64,000 nucleotides of DNA from Alistipes sp. (GTDB taxonomy: Bacteria; Bacteroidota; Bacteroidia; Bacteroidales; Rikenellaceae). Location of the stretch: assembly GCA_017937125.1 (NCBI GenBank), contig JAGBEH010000008.1, forward strand, positions 62,001 through 126,000, in the 5' to 3' direction. The notes beneath the pieces are model-generated. The model was not told the DNA's origin. It saw only the letters and a list, made by a program, of their open reading frames with translations, and did not search any database. Of the stretch, positions 1 to 9,224 are shown piece by piece. Each line of letters starts with the position of its first letter. The stretch's first letter is position 1. The position numbers and the translations under genes were made by a program.

Positions 1-3000
1 GGGCGTATTTTCATAGAACAGCACCATCGTTCCCGTCTTCAAAATGCACCTCAACGGATAGCCGTTTTCGTCGGATTGGGGGATAAGATCAGGACGGGTA
101 GTTTTGTCGGCACTCGTTTTGAAATACTGCGCCGCTTCGATATTGTTTACCAGCTCGAACGTACGTTTTGTTTTACCTTTATTGTCCGTGCCCTCATATA
201 TCGCCATACAGTAGTTTCCGTCATTGACTACATGGTAATCGCGTTTATACTCTTTTGCGGAGGTGTCGCGATGTGGTTTTAGGTGTATCGGACTTGTAAC
301 TGTTGGAGCGAATATCCTGACTTTGCGAATAGGTATTCTCTTCTCCTCATTCATCCATATTGTGTGTTTCGTAGTGTCTGTCGCTTCCTTGAAACCGAAC
401 TGTGCGATAGCTTCTTTTACCTTTTGCTTGACAACCTCATCCACTATTTTATCCGCATCTTCTTTCGATTGTAACTGGTCGAGCGATTTGCGGACTACAT
501 ATTTTATTTCGTCATTGCGTTCGATAGCTCCGTAAAACGTTTGCTGGTGCAGCGAACCGCGTGCCGTGTCGCCCTGCACGTATTTTATCTCACCGCGTTC
601 GTTGTACTGTATTTTCCCGCGCACACGCAATTTCTTGCGGCTCCGCTTGGGCATATTGTCGGCAGTATGATGCGATATGAGAAGCTCGTCCGCTATCGAC
701 TTGACATCTTCGGTGAATGTCGGCCAAGGTTTGGGGAAGAACGGACGCGAGCCCGACTGCTGCTTTTCGTAATATTCCGTTTCGGCTACGAACTGCGCCC
801 AATCCTGATAGGTCTTACCGCTGATGCAGGCGATGGTTACGGCGTCGATGCAGTGGTGGACGTGGTTTACGCGGGCCTTCTTTTCAAATTCGTTCTGCAA
901 ACCCCAAGCCTTGCGCAAATCGGCTGTCGTTGTGCCTTTTACGATGTAAATTTTTTCGAAAACGGTTTTCAGATAGAGCCTTGCATAACGTCCGATGATG
1001 CCTGTGTCTACTTTCTGACGGTTGCTGAACCCTTCGGGAACCTCCGTAATCATAAATCGTTCGCATTTGCCCTTCAAATAATCGCGCCGCATCGTCAGTC
1101 GATGCCGTTTCTGTATCATCGCGTCTTTAATCTCTTTCGTGGAGAAATCGCCTTTGGTTTTGTTTATTTGCTTCTCCAACTCCTTGATCTCTTCCTCCCA
1201 GCCGAGAGCCTCTATCCGAGCCTTTATTTCGTCATAATTCGACAGTTCCGACGGGAGCTTGTCGCGTTTTACTGTGCGGTTGAACAACAAGTCGCACAAT
1301 GTCTTGTTCATCTGTGAATTGTCGCCGCCTCGCGCACGCGGTACGGTATGTTCTATGTCGAACTTCGGCGACGCGCCTAAAAAGTCGCAGATGCAGATGT
1401 TCTGGCCAGTGTAAAGACATTTGTGCTCCTGTTCTTTCCACAGTTTGTATTTCAGTATGTCATCTTCGGTCGGTTCAATCTCTTTGCTGCATTGTTCCGA
1501 ATAGAGTTTTCGTATTTCGTCCGCATAATCTTTGTGTTGTTTCTCGTTTTCGCGCTGTATCTGTTCTATCGCGCGACGCATATTGGCAGTATTGAGTTCG
1601 CGGGCAAATTCGATATTTACTTTTGTGAATTTGTCGATTTTACCCTCTTTCAGGAGTCGGTTCACGAGTGCGCGCAGACGGAACAGCGCACGCATTGCCA
1701 TAGGGTTGCGGATAGATGACGTGAACGGCGAGCCGAGTTGCAATATGCCGTTTGCATCGGGTTCGGCATCCTTGTATGTCTCTATCATCGACGGATGATA
1801 AAGCTTGCGGTCGGCTATCTGCTTGTCGGTCAGTCCGCAATCTCGCAGGCAGTTGCGTACAGCCCGTTTTTTCGTGTCGAACTTGTCGTAAGGATTACGT
1901 CGGTATTCAGCAATAGCGCGCGTTACACTCTCCTCTATCAACGCTCTGCGAGCATCATCGTTCCATATCTCTTTCGGTACGACCGCCGACATATTGGCCA
2001 AAAATACCGCTTCATCGTAACGGTATCCGCGGCGCAGATAAGGCAGCATCTTGTCGATAGCATTGAGACTCAATGCCGCATAGTCTTGCGGAATGCGGAT
2101 TTTAACGAATTTGGAAGCCTGCTCGTCGGTGAGTTGCAGGTTCTTCTCTGCCCATTCGCGCAGTTTGTCATCATCGGCGAACGAGAACAGTACGTGCCAT
2201 ATGTCATTCACTATCTGTGCTTCGGTCTTGCCGTCGGATTTAGTGTACAGACAATGTATTTCCTGCTGCCAGTCGTCCCCGAATATGCCTTTCAGCGCCG
2301 CTGTTACGGGACATCCCGATACGGACTGCGACATGCGGTAATTGAACCGATATGCTGCTTCGCAACGGTCGTCCTTGTAGGCGTAGCATCCCGCTTTTCT
2401 GCCGGCTATTGCTTTGGCGATATCTTCGAAGTCGAAATGGTCTTTATTGCGGTAGAACAACGACAGTATTTTCTCGACCTCCTCATTCGTCAACGGACGA
2501 TAGTCGTTGTCGCGGGGCGACTTTACTCGGATGTTGTTTATGAATGAGAGCATTCGGAACTCCTCGAAACGCGGATGCGAAATCGGGCATCTCGGTTTTT
2601 TCTTCTCGAACGTACATTTGCCGACCGACCCTTTCTGCGATTTCAGATCACGCTGGAAGAATATTGCGCGATGCAGCGCTTTTCGCAACTCCTCGGGCAG
2701 ATTTTGCCGAGCGCATATCGCGTTGAACTCGGCGAGATAATGTTCGTTCCGCGCAGTGTATCTTTTACGGATTTTTTCTTTCCGACGATATAAATCGTAG
2801 AAGTACAGACCTAAATAGTCGTATCCGCCCTCCGACATTTCTGCCGTCAGCTCCTTGATGTTTTGTTTTACGGTTCCATCCTCGCTTTCATTGCCGCGAT
2901 CCTTGCGGTTGCTCAGAAAACCGCGCCGTTGGGCAAGATGATAAAATGCGCGACCGAGAGCATAACGCTCTTTTTTATTGCCGAAATCGAGTTTTTCGGT

Positions 3001-3387
3001 CAATGCACGGTACCTGTCGCGGTAGGGATTGTCGTCTGTCGCTTCGTCCGTGCGCTGCCACGCAAGAAAATCTTCGTCGAGCGGATATCGCTTTTTCGCT
3101 TTCCACTCATCGAGCTGCTTGTCGGTCAGCTGCGGACACATATCGTAACGAGCCAACACTTTCAGCAGCTCGATTTTGCGCAACCGACGTCTGAAATACA
3201 TACGGCGCAAAGCTCGGGCATCGGTGCGTTTTTTCACCATCGGCTCTTCGCCCGATTGAGTACGGTTTACGCCCTCCTGAAAGATATCTACGCCTTTATC
3301 GAGCAAACGGTATTCCTCGTTATTCGTTTTGTCAATGATAGCCCAACCTATCGAAGATGTCCCCAAATCCAATCCCAATGTTTTCAT
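1..3387 (-). CDS. cas9: CRISPR-associated endonuclease Cas9, type II-C (3' end beyond window)
   Basis: RNA-guided DNA endonuclease of a CRISPR-Cas system. The first 1129 residues are visible and open to the window edge. RuvC-I begins at residue 5 (GLDLGTSSIGWA, catalytic D7). An Arg-rich bridge helix lies near 57-73. A type II-C REC block (QRRGF..NRK at 153-162, FFQRDLKSQKG..GKC at 243-258) follows. RuvC-II is IEFARE (E593), HNH is DIEH (H680, with N690, N694 and N703 in the usual pattern), and RuvC-III is HHCIDA (H845, D848). All catalytic residues are present, so the nuclease looks active. The PAM-interacting end lies outside the window. Bacteroidetes Cas9 proteins are commonly about 1400 residues, so roughly a fifth is missing. 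Composition is more A+T-rich than the neighbours, which fits transfer. cas1, cas2 and the array should lie to the left. Confidence 0.97.
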   Translation of the reverse strand, partial: MKTLGLDLGTSSIGWAIIDKTNNEEYRLLDKGVDIFQEGVNRTQSGEEPMVKKRTDARALRRMYFRRRLRKIELLKVLARYDMCPQLTDKQLDEWKAKKRYPLDEDFLAWQRTDEATDDNPYRDRYRALTEKLDFGNKKERYALGRAFYHLAQRRGFLSNRKDRGNESEDGTVKQNIKELTAEMSEGGYDYLGLYFYDLYRRKEKIRKRYTARNEHYLAEFNAICARQNLPEELRKALHRAIFFQRDLKSQKGSVGKCTFEKKKPRCPISHPRFEEFRMLSFINNIRVKSPRDNDYRPLTNEEVEKILSLFYRNKDHFDFEDIAKAIAGRKAGCYAYKDDRCEAAYRFNYRMSQSVSGCPVTAALKGIFGDDWQQEIHCLYTKSDGKTEAQIVNDIWHVLFSFADDDKLREWAEKNLQLTDEQASKFVKIRIPQDYAALSLNAIDKMLPYLRRGYRYDEAVFLANMSAVVPKEIWNDDARRALIEESVTRAIAEYRRNPYDKFDTKKRAVRNCLRDCGLTDKQIADRKLYHPSMIETYKDAEPDANGILQLGSPFTSSIRNPMAMRALFRLRALVNRLLKEGKIDKFTKVNIEFARELNTANMRRAIEQIQRENEKQHKDYADEIRKLYSEQCSKEIEPTEDDILKYKLWKEQEHKCLYTGQNICICDFLGASPKFDIEHTVPRARGGDNSQMNKTLCDLLFNRTVKRDKLPSELSNYDEIKARIEALGWEEEIKELEKQINKTKGDFSTKEIKDAMIQKRHRLTMRRDYLKGKCERFMITEVPEGFSNRQKVDTGIIGRYARLYLKTVFEKIYIVKGTTTADLRKAWGLQNEFEKKARVNHVHHCIDAVTIACISGKTYQDWAQFVAETEYYEKQQSGSRPFFPKPWPTFTEDVKSIADELLISHHTADNMPKRSRKKLRVRGKIQYNERGEIKYVQGDTARGSLHQQTFYGAIERNDEIKYVVRKSLDQLQSKEDADKIVDEVVKQKVKEAIAQFGFKEATDTTKHTIWMNEEKRIPIRKVRIFAPTVTSPIHLKPHRDTSAKEYKRDYHVVNDGNYCMAIYEGTDNKGKTKRTFELVNNIEAAQYFKTSADKTTRPDLIPQSDENGYPLRCILKTGTMVLFYENTP

Positions 3388-3424
3388 ATTTTCTCGGATG
3401 TTTTTTGTAAAAATAACGAAAACA

Positions 3425-3456
3425 TTTGTAAATATGAAATTTTCGGGTTATATTTG
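3425..3456 (+). promoter_or_regulatory. Promoter of the tracrRNA
   Basis: TTTG at 3425-3428 and TATATTTG at 3449-3456 are separated by 20 nt. This is an exact match to the Bacteroidetes primary sigma factor promoter. It points away from cas9 and would start transcription near 3461-3463. Confidence 0.8.
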
Positions 3457-3461
3457 TACTC

Positions 3462-3548
3462 GTAAGTATTCTACATCTTACCACAATAAGGCTATATGCC
3501 GAAGGTTTTAACACCTATTTCCCCCGCGTACTCCGTGGGGGTATTTTT
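3462..3548 (+). ncRNA. tracrRNA of the type II-C CRISPR system
   Basis: The short transcription unit lies divergent to cas9, between an exact promoter and a strong terminator. The 5' part (about 3462-3487) would be the anti-repeat. It is followed by the ACAATAAGGC core seen in Neisseria and other type II tracrRNAs. Then come a small hairpin (GGC 3490-3492 with GCC 3498-3500), a second one (AGGT 3503-3506 with ACCT 3513-3516) and the terminator hairpin. The reverse complement of the anti-repeat predicts a CRISPR repeat containing TGTGGTAAGATGTAGAAT. The start is inferred from the promoter. The identification rests on position, motif and architecture, since the array is not in the window. Confidence 0.78.
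3521..3548 (+). terminator. Terminator of tracrRNA
   Basis: Stem CCCCCGCG (3521-3528) pairs with CGTGGGGG (3534-3541) around loop TACTC and is followed by a T-rich tail. It probably forms the 3' hairpin of the mature tracrRNA. Confidence 0.85.
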
Positions 3549-3681
3549 ATGCGATTACCGGTCACATCAACCCCTTGCGTTCCAGCACACTGAATCCCGG
3601 CGGCGGCAAAAGCGGCGGAAACTGTTAATAAATTTTTAATAAAACGCCGTGTCGGTGCGAATACGAAAAACGCATTCCGAT

Positions 3682-3689
3682 TACATTTG
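3682..3689 (+). promoter_or_regulatory. Possible -7 element upstream of the lipoprotein at 3804
   Basis: TACATTTG matches the TAnnTTTG element about 115 nt before the lipoprotein start. No TTTG is found at the expected -33 distance, so this is weak. The interval 3549-3803 otherwise shows nothing recognisable. Confidence 0.35.
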
Positions 3690-3803
3690 CGATGATGAAA
3701 ACGGTCCCGAAGCAAGTAGGAAGGATGTTGCAGAAGTTGCGCAAAGGTTCGGTGCCGACAAGCCGTTTTCTATGATTTTTTAACTTTTTAACACAAATCC
3801 ATT

Positions 3804-5859
3804 ATGAAAAAATCTCTCTGGAAAAGCAGCTGGCTGCTTCTGACGGCCGTTCTCGCATTCATCGGCTGCAAGGACGACACCACCGATTCACCTACCGTTC
3901 CTACCGTGACGATCACCGAGGAAAGGGCAGCGGGCGAACTGGTAGAATTTACCATAACCGCCAAAGGTGCTGACGAATGCGCCTACATCTTCGATACTGC
4001 CGAGAACATCGGGGGGGGGGAATTTTGACGCCCAGACGATCTTAGCACAAGGCGAAACGGTAGATCTCGCGAGCGAAGATCCCATAGTCAAGGAGATAAA
4101 TCCCGGCACCGAATACGTCGTTTTCGCGGCAGCAAAAAACGCCATCGGATACAGCAAGGTCGAGAAATGCAACCTGAACGTCCCCAATCTCGTGGACGTC
4201 GAAGTCTCGGAAATCACCAAAAGTTCATTCAAATTCACCGTTACGACCGATAACGACCGCGCATACAAATATGTGACGATGCCCACCCCCTACCTCGAGG
4301 AGGTGTATGCCGTGCAGGAAGCCGAGACCGAAGCCGAAAAGAATACGGCCGCAATGCGTTATCTGGCTTGGTACGGATTCAAGGACAACGGTACCAAATC
4401 TTTCACGCATACCGATAACGAGACCTATGTCGATGTAGACGAGGGCGAATATACCCGTGAGCTGATCGCAGGTATGGAATACTCGGTACTGGCCGTAGGT
4501 TACGGTTCCGACGAGAAGTTCGCAGGCAAGGTCGTTGTCAGGAACTTCAAGATGGCCGAGTCGGGCGTATGTACGGGCAACGTGGAATTCAAACTGGCCG
4601 ACAATGCGGCGGGCATCATCAGCGCAAAGACCATATGCACTCCCGACGAAAACGTCCTTTACTACAAAACGCTGCTCATCAAGAAAGCGAATCGCGACGC
4701 ATTCATTCAGGAACACGGACAGGACGGCTATAACTATCAGGTCGCCAATAACGACAACAGCCGCCACCTTACAGAGGCCGACGAATACCTGTGGAAAAAT
4801 CTTTCGGCCGAGACGGAGTATGTGATGAGCATCCTCATCATCGACAAGGACCACAACACCAAATGGGAAGACCACGAATTCGCCACGGCCAAAGCCGACG
4901 AGCAGAGCGCCGACATTACGATCACGGGCACGGTAGGCGATCCTTCGGGTTATTACGATGACTGGAATTCGCTGTCGTTCAACCTCAAGTCGTCGGAGAT
5001 AGTCCTGCCGAGCAAATATTTCTTCGGTTATACGTCATTAGTAACATACCTGATGAACCGAGGGCTTACTCTGGAAGAGGTAATCGACCAATACGGCGAG
5101 TCGTTCAGCCAGTGGAACCTCAACCAAATCAACGGCGACAACGGCCTTAACGCCAATTTCACCGAGACGCTCAAACCCGACGTAGCATATACGTATGCCG
5201 TAGCACTTACCAATGCCAACGGCAAAGTGGGCATAAAATCTATGGAGCTGCGCACGGCCAAGCGCGTCGTAGAGCCGCTTTCGCAATCGCCGCTCTTCGA
5301 GGAACTGGCAGGCGTATGGGCAGTCGTAGTCCCCATTCAGGAGTGGGATTCCGACGCGGGAGAATACAAGAACTACGAATACAAGTTCGACGTTACGATA
5401 GGTAACGACGCCGAGTTCGGCGAGCTCTGCCGCTCTTACAACTGGCTTATGTGCAAGGGCTGGGCAGGTCTCCCGTACAAGAGCGCCGACGATCTGCGCA
5501 ACGATCCCGCAAACGACGGCTATTATAAGGAAGTTCCCGAAAACCTCTTCTACAACTTCGGTCCTAAGTGGTTCTTCGAAATCGACGCCGACGGCAATGT
5601 TACCGTACCGACCAAATCGTACGTTCCCTCGCTTATGAACTACGAGGAGGATGCTCCCGGTGCACGTCTGGCATCGGTCAGCACCTACATCGGATCCGAC
5701 TCTCTGCCCGTGGAGGTTTCGGCGGACAAGAACACCATCACCATCAAACCTTACACCGGCGGCTATTCGGGTCCCGCTTACCTGATGCTGGTAGACGAAG
5801 GTTCGTATATGGCTCCGAGCGCTAAAACGTGCGGCGACATCGTGCTGACACGCAAATAA
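3804..5859 (+). CDS. Surface lipoprotein, frameshifted at a poly-G tract (phase-off, or sequencing error)
   Basis: ATG at 3804 opens a lipoprotein signal (hydrophobic segment then FIGC, lipidated C22). The reading frame hits TGA at 4026 just after a run of ten G. With nine G the frame continues as GGGNFDAQ to 5859, giving about 684 residues. The mature part looks like a string of fibronectin-III-like beta domains (repeated phrases such as PGTEYVVFAA, GMEYSVLA and ETEYVMS). It ends in a lipocalin-like domain starting near LAGVWAVV. It is predicted to be outer-membrane anchored and surface exposed, as are other Bacteroidales lipoproteins of this design. The ligand is unknown. The downstream piece alone could be translated only from an internal start that lacks a signal peptide. 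The neighbour at 6197 has the same C-terminal design and its own poly-G tract. Confidence 0.8.
4011..4020 (+). repeat. Poly-G tract (10 G) in a lipoprotein coding sequence
   Basis: Ten consecutive G residues encode Gly-Gly-Gly early in the mature lipoprotein. Ten put the gene out of frame; nine or twelve would restore it. The downstream bases AATTTT also follow the tract at 18298-18307. Confidence 0.9.
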
Positions 5860-5884
5860 TCACGCTCTTTTGCAACAAACAGGC

Positions 5885-5917
5885 GATGCGCCCTCCGACG
5901 GAGGGCGCATCCTTTTT
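5885..5917 (+). terminator. Terminator after the first lipoprotein
   Basis: A 12-bp stem, GATGCGCCCTCC (5885-5896) with GGAGGGCGCATC (5900-5911), is followed by CTTTTT. Confidence 0.9.
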
Positions 5918-6134
5918 CCGTACGGCCGCAACTCCGCATACGCCGCAACGGTCGGGAACGACGATTCCCGCGAAAACATCGCTTTCCGCATATTCGTCCG
6001 CAACATCGCCCCGAGAAATGCAGGCACCCTGAAAATCAGTGCCGCAGGGCACTGCAAGGCTGTTTCCCGAAGATGTCGAACGGTCTGCAAGCCGTTGGCC
6101 GACAATTATTTCTCGATTTTTTTCAGTCGATTTT

Positions 6135-6165
6135 TTTGGAGGGGGGGGGAAGTTTCATATATTTG
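6135..6165 (+). promoter_or_regulatory. Promoter with a poly-G spacer, upstream of the fimbrillin-like lipoprotein
   Basis: TTTG (6135-6138) and TATATTTG (6158-6165) are 19 nt apart. Nine of those 19 bases are an uninterrupted G run. Other complete promoters in this window have spacers of 19 or 20, so the present length should be active. A change of a few G would move it out of range. The rest of 5918-6134 shows no other element. Confidence 0.8.
6141..6149 (+). repeat. Poly-G tract (9 G) between promoter elements
   Basis: Nine consecutive G residues lie entirely inside the spacer between the -33 and -7 elements. Slippage here would change spacer length and hence transcription of the lipoprotein gene at 6197. 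Confidence 0.9.
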
Positions 6166-6196
6166 CAGGTGAAATACACCCTAAACAAACAATTGT

Positions 6197-8602
6197 ATGA
6201 AAAAAATCGAATTACTCAATGCAGTGACGGCTGCCGCTATGCTGATGGGCGCCGCCGCACTGTCGGGCTGTACGGCGGGCGACGAGACGCCCGATTCCGA
6301 ACAGCAAGGTGAAAAAATCACGATCCAGGCGACGACCGAAGCCCGTACATACCTGAACGGCAACCGTACGATGCTCGGTAACAACGGCAATGTACTGTGG
6401 ACGGCAGGCGACAAGTTCCTAATATACGGGGCGACGGCCGCAGGCCAGGTAGCTCCGGCGGAATTCGCACTCACCGACGGTGCGAATACGACATCCGCAT
6501 CCTTTACGGGCTATGCCCCCGCAAGCGATTGCTCTTCGTTCGCGGCAGTTTACGGCGGCGACAGATCATCCGCGGTTTTCGCGTCCGGAGCGGTCGAGAG
6601 CGTAAATTTCGTGCATATGGCGATTCAGGATTATGTGGCCGGAGGTTTCGCACCCGGGGTCAATCCTATGATAGCAGTGACGGACGACCTTTCGCAGGAG
6701 CTGGCGTTCCGCAACGTATGCGGAATACTCGAACTCTGCATCACGGGCGACAAGACGGTCTCCGAGATACGCGTCGATGCCCCGAATATGCAAATATCGG
6801 GATCCGTAAGCGTCACGCCGAACAATATGGAATGGACGGGAGGTCCCGAAGATAATAAGTATACGAGTATCTGGCTCTCCGAAATCAACGAGCGGCTCGA
6901 CCCGACCAAAGCCAAGCCGTTCGACATAGTTATGCTTCCGGGCACATACGAAAACCTCACGATAACCATCGTCAATACCGACGGCTCGCAGTGCACCAGG
7001 ACCGCAGCGTCGCCCATCGTCATCGAACGCAGCGCAATCACGCCCGTCGATGGTCTGACGGACGAAGCGAACGCATTGGTTTCCGTCAGCATAGACGAAG
7101 CGTCCTCCAACTGGCACGATATCGTCGTCGATATAACGAAATCGGACGAATGTTCGAGGTTCGTATATATGTGGGGCACCGATTCCTACATAGCCGACTG
7201 GCAGGCGACCAATCCCGATGCAAGCGATGCCGATATGATATTCGCGGTCGGCAGCGAATACACGAGCAATCAGCGTTTCCGATACGACACACTCAATTTC
7301 AACGGCGAGTCATACCACTTTTTTGCCATAGGATTCGATGCGGACGGCAATATGGGCGACATAACAAGTTGCAGTTTCACGCCGCAATTCCCCTATGACG
7401 ATAACCTGAATGTGACACTGGCCGCCGAGAAAGTCACGTCCGACTCCGCAACGATAGCTATCGATGCACGGGGCGACGGCATTTCGGTCGTCAATCTGAG
7501 CATATACAAACGCACGGTACTGGATGCCAATCCCGAATGGCTGATAGTACAGACCGTTGCCTTCAATGCCCAAGCGGCGATAGGCTATGTCGAAGGAGAG
7601 AATATGCAGCACACTTTCAACGAACTGCTGCCGAACACCGAATACGTGGTATTGTGTATCGCGCGGAACGATGCGGATACGAAGATCTCGCATATGGCGC
7701 AAACATTCGTCACCACGGAAGCGCGTACCGTAAGTACGGCCTCCATATCCTTCGAGACAACGACAGTGGAAGATTATCAGGCCTCGTTCTCGATGACCTG
7801 TTCGGACAACGCCGTGCAGTACAAGGCCGCCAATGTGACGAAAGCCGCATATGAATCATACGGTTCTTCACTCGCCGACATAATAAACCGCGACATTACC
7901 GCAAGGGATATTCCCGCCGATCGTACCCTGACATTGACGAACCTCAGCCCCGAGACCGAATACGTACTCGCGGCCATAGCGTTGGATGCCGACGGGAACT
8001 ACGGCCAGCTCAGTGCTTTGCATTATACCACCACAGCAATCATCCCCGGGCCCGACAGCGAAGAGTACCGCCGATTCATCGGCACCTGGAATATGCAATA
8101 CGACAATCTGTGGTCGGCGGAATATACTCCCACGTTTACGGTAACCATAGCCGAGGATGTGGTAGGCAAAACATATCGTGTAAGCGGATTGGCGCCGAGG
8201 GGCGAAACCGAAGCAGCCCATATGGACGATACCGTAACGGCAAAATTCATCAACGGCAACATATGCTTAGAGGCGGGCAGCGAGATAGCGGATAACGGCG
8301 ACTATGCAAGTCAGAACTATTCGTTCGTATTCACCGTATATCGTCCGAACGGCGACGGCCAATACGGATTGTCTCTCAGCGACAGTCTCGTAGGACGATA
8401 TGTAGACGGATCGATAGTGTTCTCGCAGGACAAAGGCTACATATTGTATATTTTCAATTCGCAGACCGGCAACGGAATGGGGTATTTCGGCGATTTCGGT
8501 GCCCCCGGCAATATCCGTCTTACGAAAGCGACGAGCGGGTCCGCATCGACCTCGACCGAACCGTTCGTGCGCAAGGACATATTGACACCGATATGGAGAT
8601 AA
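6197..8602 (+). CDS. Fimbrillin-like surface lipoprotein with fibronectin-III-like repeats
   Basis: 801 residues. The N-terminus is a lipoprotein signal with lipobox LSGC (C25). Residues about 35-280 resemble the fimbrillin-like fold common in Bacteroidales (polar beta strands, VLWTAGDKFLIYG near 60). Two or three beta-sandwich repeats follow (NTEYVVLCIARN near 480, ETEYVLAAIALD near 590). The C-terminal domain begins near GTWNMQYD (about 630) and resembles the lipocalin-like domain ending the lipoprotein at 3804. It is predicted to be anchored in the outer membrane and surface exposed. An adhesin or stalk role is inference. It is a single-gene unit with its own terminator. Expression may switch through the poly-G promoter spacer at 6141-6149. 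Confidence 0.85.
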   Translation: MKKIELLNAVTAAAMLMGAAALSGCTAGDETPDSEQQGEKITIQATTEARTYLNGNRTMLGNNGNVLWTAGDKFLIYGATAAGQVAPAEFALTDGANTTSASFTGYAPASDCSSFAAVYGGDRSSAVFASGAVESVNFVHMAIQDYVAGGFAPGVNPMIAVTDDLSQELAFRNVCGILELCITGDKTVSEIRVDAPNMQISGSVSVTPNNMEWTGGPEDNKYTSIWLSEINERLDPTKAKPFDIVMLPGTYENLTITIVNTDGSQCTRTAASPIVIERSAITPVDGLTDEANALVSVSIDEASSNWHDIVVDITKSDECSRFVYMWGTDSYIADWQATNPDASDADMIFAVGSEYTSNQRFRYDTLNFNGESYHFFAIGFDADGNMGDITSCSFTPQFPYDDNLNVTLAAEKVTSDSATIAIDARGDGISVVNLSIYKRTVLDANPEWLIVQTVAFNAQAAIGYVEGENMQHTFNELLPNTEYVVLCIARNDADTKISHMAQTFVTTEARTVSTASISFETTTVEDYQASFSMTCSDNAVQYKAANVTKAAYESYGSSLADIINRDITARDIPADRTLTLTNLSPETEYVLAAIALDADGNYGQLSALHYTTTAIIPGPDSEEYRRFIGTWNMQYDNLWSAEYTPTFTVTIAEDVVGKTYRVSGLAPRGETEAAHMDDTVTAKFINGNICLEAGSEIADNGDYASQNYSFVFTVYRPNGDGQYGLSLSDSLVGRYVDGSIVFSQDKGYILYIFNSQTGNGMGYFGDFGAPGNIRLTKATSGSASTSTEPFVRKDILTPIWR

Positions 8603-8655
8603 CGGCGGTTTCGGCCGCACGGCGATAAATCCGTATCGCAATATACGAAACCTAT

Positions 8656-8688
8656 AAAAGGCGGGTGTTTTCGAACACCCGCCTTTTT
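8656..8688. terminator. Bidirectional terminator between convergent genes
   Basis: AAAAGGCGGGTGTT pairs with AACACCCGCCTTTT around a TTCG loop, with A-runs and T-runs on the two sides. It can serve the lipoprotein (plus) and the DUF3127 gene (minus). Confidence 0.88.
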
Positions 8689-8800
8689 ATTCGTCGCGGC
8701 CGCAGACGCACTCGCAGCAGGATTGCCGTCGCCGAAATTCGGAGCGGCCGACGCATCCGCAAGCACCCCGCAAATATGTACTGCAGAGAACTGTCCTGAA

Positions 8801-9172
8801 TCAGAACGGCAGGTCGTCCACCTCCGAAGCGCCGCCAGCTGCATAAGACGGCTCGCTCTCGACGGGAGGTACATCGGGCATAGGAGGCATCGCGGGCGCC
8901 GCTTCCGCCGTCTTCGGCTGTATTCGCCAGGCACGGACATCGGTGTACCAGCGTCCGTTGAATTCGCGCGACTCGATATTCACCGATACCGTGCAGGTCA
9001 TACCCTCGCGCAGCATCGCGACATCGCTCTCCTTGTTGAAGAACGTAACGCATATCTTGCGCGAAAACTCCTGCGGCAGTTCGAATATAACATCCTGGCG
9101 CTTCCACTCTCCGCGAGCCGACGTACCGCTCGTAGGCGGCATTATCTTGTAAACTACACCTTCGAATTCCAT
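8801..9172 (-). CDS. DUF3127 family protein
   Basis: 123 residues, matching the Bacteroidetes DUF3127 family from the pattern MEFEGVVYKIMP, then EWKRQDVIFELPQEF, CVTFFN and a Trp-rich strand (WYTDVRAWRI). The fold is predicted to be OB-like. After a Pro/Ala-rich linker (about 95-115) the protein ends in an acidic tail DDLPF. That tail closely mimics the DDIPF tail of single-stranded DNA-binding protein, which recruits partners. A role in nucleic-acid binding is therefore plausible but unproven. It is a single gene with a promoter at 9193-9224. Confidence 0.8.
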   Translation of the reverse strand: MEFEGVVYKIMPPTSGTSARGEWKRQDVIFELPQEFSRKICVTFFNKESDVAMLREGMTCTVSVNIESREFNGRWYTDVRAWRIQPKTAEAAPAMPPMPDVPPVESEPSYAAGGASEVDDLPF

Positions 9173-9192
9173 ACTTCAAAACTTTTATTGCA

Positions 9193-9224
9193 CAAATGTA
9201 ATAAAAATCCCCTAAAGCGTCAAT
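9193..9224 (-). promoter_or_regulatory. Promoter of the DUF3127 gene
   Basis: On the minus strand, TACATTTG (9200-9193) is preceded after 20 nt by ATTG (9224-9221), one mismatch from the -33 consensus. It overlaps the 3' end of the TonB receptor gene. Confidence 0.55.

Noticed and set aside
541-2743. Several plus-strand reading frames of 80-270 codons
   Set aside because: They lie antisense to cas9, whose protein carries every family motif. They lack domain patterns and arise from the codon bias of the opposite strand.
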